Assembly: GCF_008329705.1 (NCBI RefSeq) | Contig: NZ_VTSX01000026.1 | Location: 1 to 64,000 of the forward strand | DNA from: Chryseobacterium sp. SN22 | GTDB taxonomy: Bacteria; Bacteroidota; Bacteroidia; Flavobacteriales; Weeksellaceae | Direction of reading: 5' to 3' | DNA length: 64,000 nucleotides | In this document: one piece after another, positions 62,839 through 64,000 of the stretch | Position numbering within the stretch: position 1 is the first letter of the stretch | How the letters are laid out: every line of letters begins with the position of its first letter | Program-made: the position numbers and the translations under genes | Notes under the pieces: generated by a model | What the model saw: only the letters and a program-made list of their open reading frames with translations | The model's database searches: none | Told to the model about the DNA's origin: nothing

Positions 62839-64000
62839 TTATTCCGAAACCAGAATTTTCTTATTCAATAAAATTTTTCCTGAGTCGTCGGTAATATTTA
62901 TGAGATAAGCTCCGCTGACCAGATTTTTAAGATAAACCTGCTGATTAAGAGAGCCGTCTTTTACCGATAGGTTTTGCTTCATCACATTTTTTCCGGAAAG
63001 GTCAAAAACATTCAGCCTGATATTTCCTTTTACAGATTTATCATTTACGTTTACATTTATCAGATGGTCATCCACTCTTGTAGGATAGATATCAAGATTG
63101 GCAAAAACCGTATTTGAAACCGCTTTATCGTTGGCGAAATATTTACTGGCCAGGTCATAAATATGCATATTCTGTTCGCCTCCCAGCGGTTTCGCCTGTA
63201 AAGTATTTAGATCTACTTCATGTAAAGGAGCGCCTTTAGCACTGGCAATCACCACCTTTCCCTTTGAATTAACAGCAGAACCGTTCACGGAATAACTATC
63301 GGGAATCCCGGAGATTTTTCCGACAAATTTTGCCTTCAGTTCTTTCGTCGAAACTTTGAATACATTTCCTGAAGCTGAAAAGATGTAGAAGTTGTTATCC
63401 GCATCCGCAATCATATCCCCGCCAAATCCGGTTTCAATGGTTGTAAAAGAATTTTTGCCGTTAGACGCATCATCTTTAATAATCCCCAAGTCGTTTACTA
63501 CATACCGGTTTCCTTTTCTGCTGATCTGCAGAAACTGGGTACCCGCATTGTTAACCGCATAAATATTTCCGTCGTAGCCGGTCGCCATCCTCGTAAAATG
63601 CGAATTGATGTCACATGAAGTTACTCTTGCCACACTGTTTTCCACCAAGGTAATTTCTTTAGTCCTGGCATTTAAAACATAGATGTTTGAAGAAAACATC
63701 GGCATATACACCAGGTTATTGTTGTACGGATCATACGCCAGCGTTGCAATATTTACGGCCTGGGCATTATTCAAGGAATTTCTATCTTCAGTAACAGAGG
63801 TGTTTCTGCTTTGTGAGAACACAGTCGACTGCGAATCCGACGTAAAGATCTTTTCGCCGGAAACGGCATTCGCTCCGTCAATAGCACGGAAATCACTGAA
63901 TACGATATTTGGGGTGTCTTTTCCGGTTAAAGCAAAGAAATCCTGCTGGGCAAAGGCATTTGCCCCGGTAAATAACAGGAATAAAGGGAGTAAATGTTTT
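62839..64000 (-). CDS. T9SS type A sorting domain protein, 5' end beyond the window
   Basis: The frame is open to the window edge. Codons up to 63999 encode the rest of a signal peptide (KHLLPLFLLFTGANAFAQ) and a leader DFFALTGKDTPN, so the start codon lies a few bases past 64000. The body is beta-propeller-like (YDPYNNNLVYMPMFSSNIYV, GYDGNIYAVNNAGTQFL). The last 80 residues are a T9SS type A C-terminal domain (IYPTRVDDHLINVNV, LSGKNVMKQ, LVSGAYLINI). Secreted to or across the outer membrane by gliding/T9SS machinery. Confidence 0.9.
   Translation of the reverse strand, partial: KHLLPLFLLFTGANAFAQQDFFALTGKDTPNIVFSDFRAIDGANAVSGEKIFTSDSQSTVFSQSRNTSVTEDRNSLNNAQAVNIATLAYDPYNNNLVYMPMFSSNIYVLNARTKEITLVENSVARVTSCDINSHFTRMATGYDGNIYAVNNAGTQFLQISRKGNRYVVNDLGIIKDDASNGKNSFTTIETGFGGDMIADADNNFYIFSASGNVFKVSTKELKAKFVGKISGIPDSYSVNGSAVNSKGKVVIASAKGAPLHEVDLNTLQAKPLGGEQNMHIYDLASKYFANDKAVSNTVFANLDIYPTRVDDHLINVNVNDKSVKGNIRLNVFDLSGKNVMKQNLSVKDGSLNQQVYLKNLVSGAYLINITDDSGKILLNKKILVSE

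Noticed and set aside
1..64000. CRISPR arrays, tRNA or rRNA genes, prophage or transposase
   Set aside because: No regularly spaced repeats, cloverleaf-like segments or recognisable phage or transposase proteins were seen; the only repeats are the short families listed.

Overview
The window looks like a chromosomal segment of a Flavobacteriia member, most probably Chryseobacterium or a close relative in Weeksellaceae. The evidence is the gene content (T9SS sorting domain, DUF4292, DUF4254, DUF2851, DUF1573, GH92, BshA, TatA beside an EnvC-like protein), Bacteroidota promoters (-7 TAnnTTTG, -33 TTG), AT-rich spacers without Shine-Dalgarno sites, and many U-tailed hairpin terminators. No rRNA, tRNA, CRISPR array, prophage or transposase was seen.

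Layout. 57-9538 (minus strand) is a phenylacetate catabolic cluster: paaK, E, A, B, C, D, G, H and a PaaI-type thioesterase, with small unknown genes at its end. It is followed by a TetR regulator of PaaR type (9867-10445). The epoxidase subunits (PaaABCDE), CoA ligase, isomerase and dehydrogenase are all present; paaF, paaJ and paaZ are not in the window. The spacers between paaA, B, C, D, G and H are filled with an AATTTGAAAAT-based inverted-repeat element. A frameshifted four-helix-bundle gene sits among these repeats.

10937-17847 (plus) holds clpB, a split-sensor two-component cassette and a secreted M43 metalloprotease. 17918-23755 (minus) holds two M1 aminopeptidase-like enzymes and a secreted EEP-family phosphoesterase. 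The spacer 19781-20496 contains a DnaA-box cluster flanking an 87% AT stretch and is a candidate replication origin. 23824-27473 (minus) is a tight five-gene cassette: DUF2589 protein, two unknown proteins, a leaderless subtilisin, and a 67-residue protein that resembles an I9 inhibitor/propeptide. It is the best candidate here for an undescribed system. A dienoyl-CoA-reductase-like SDR and a DUF1573 protein follow.

29309-35919 (plus) carries a HisKA/OmpR two-component pair, a GH92 mannosidase, an aldo/keto reductase and an AraC regulator. HxlR and an azoreductase-like flavoprotein diverge from an operator-bearing spacer (36420-36528). pyrC-like dihydroorotase is at 37197-38528. 38735-45775 (plus) is an envelope cluster: flippase, sugar nucleotidyltransferase, DUF4292 lipoprotein, EnvC-like protein, TatA, DUF4254, lipoprotein, RibA. 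46480-51512 (plus) has GH3, BshA, DUF2851, PspC and GNAT genes. 51830-54210 (minus) has a SIMPL protein and two tandem paralogous secreted proteins. 54371-57511 (plus) is an AddA/RecB-type helicase-nuclease. 57621-64000 (minus) has ferritin, a Spy-like periplasmic protein, an Asn/Gly/Arg-rich secreted protein, MalQ, and a T9SS-sorted protein cut by the window edge.
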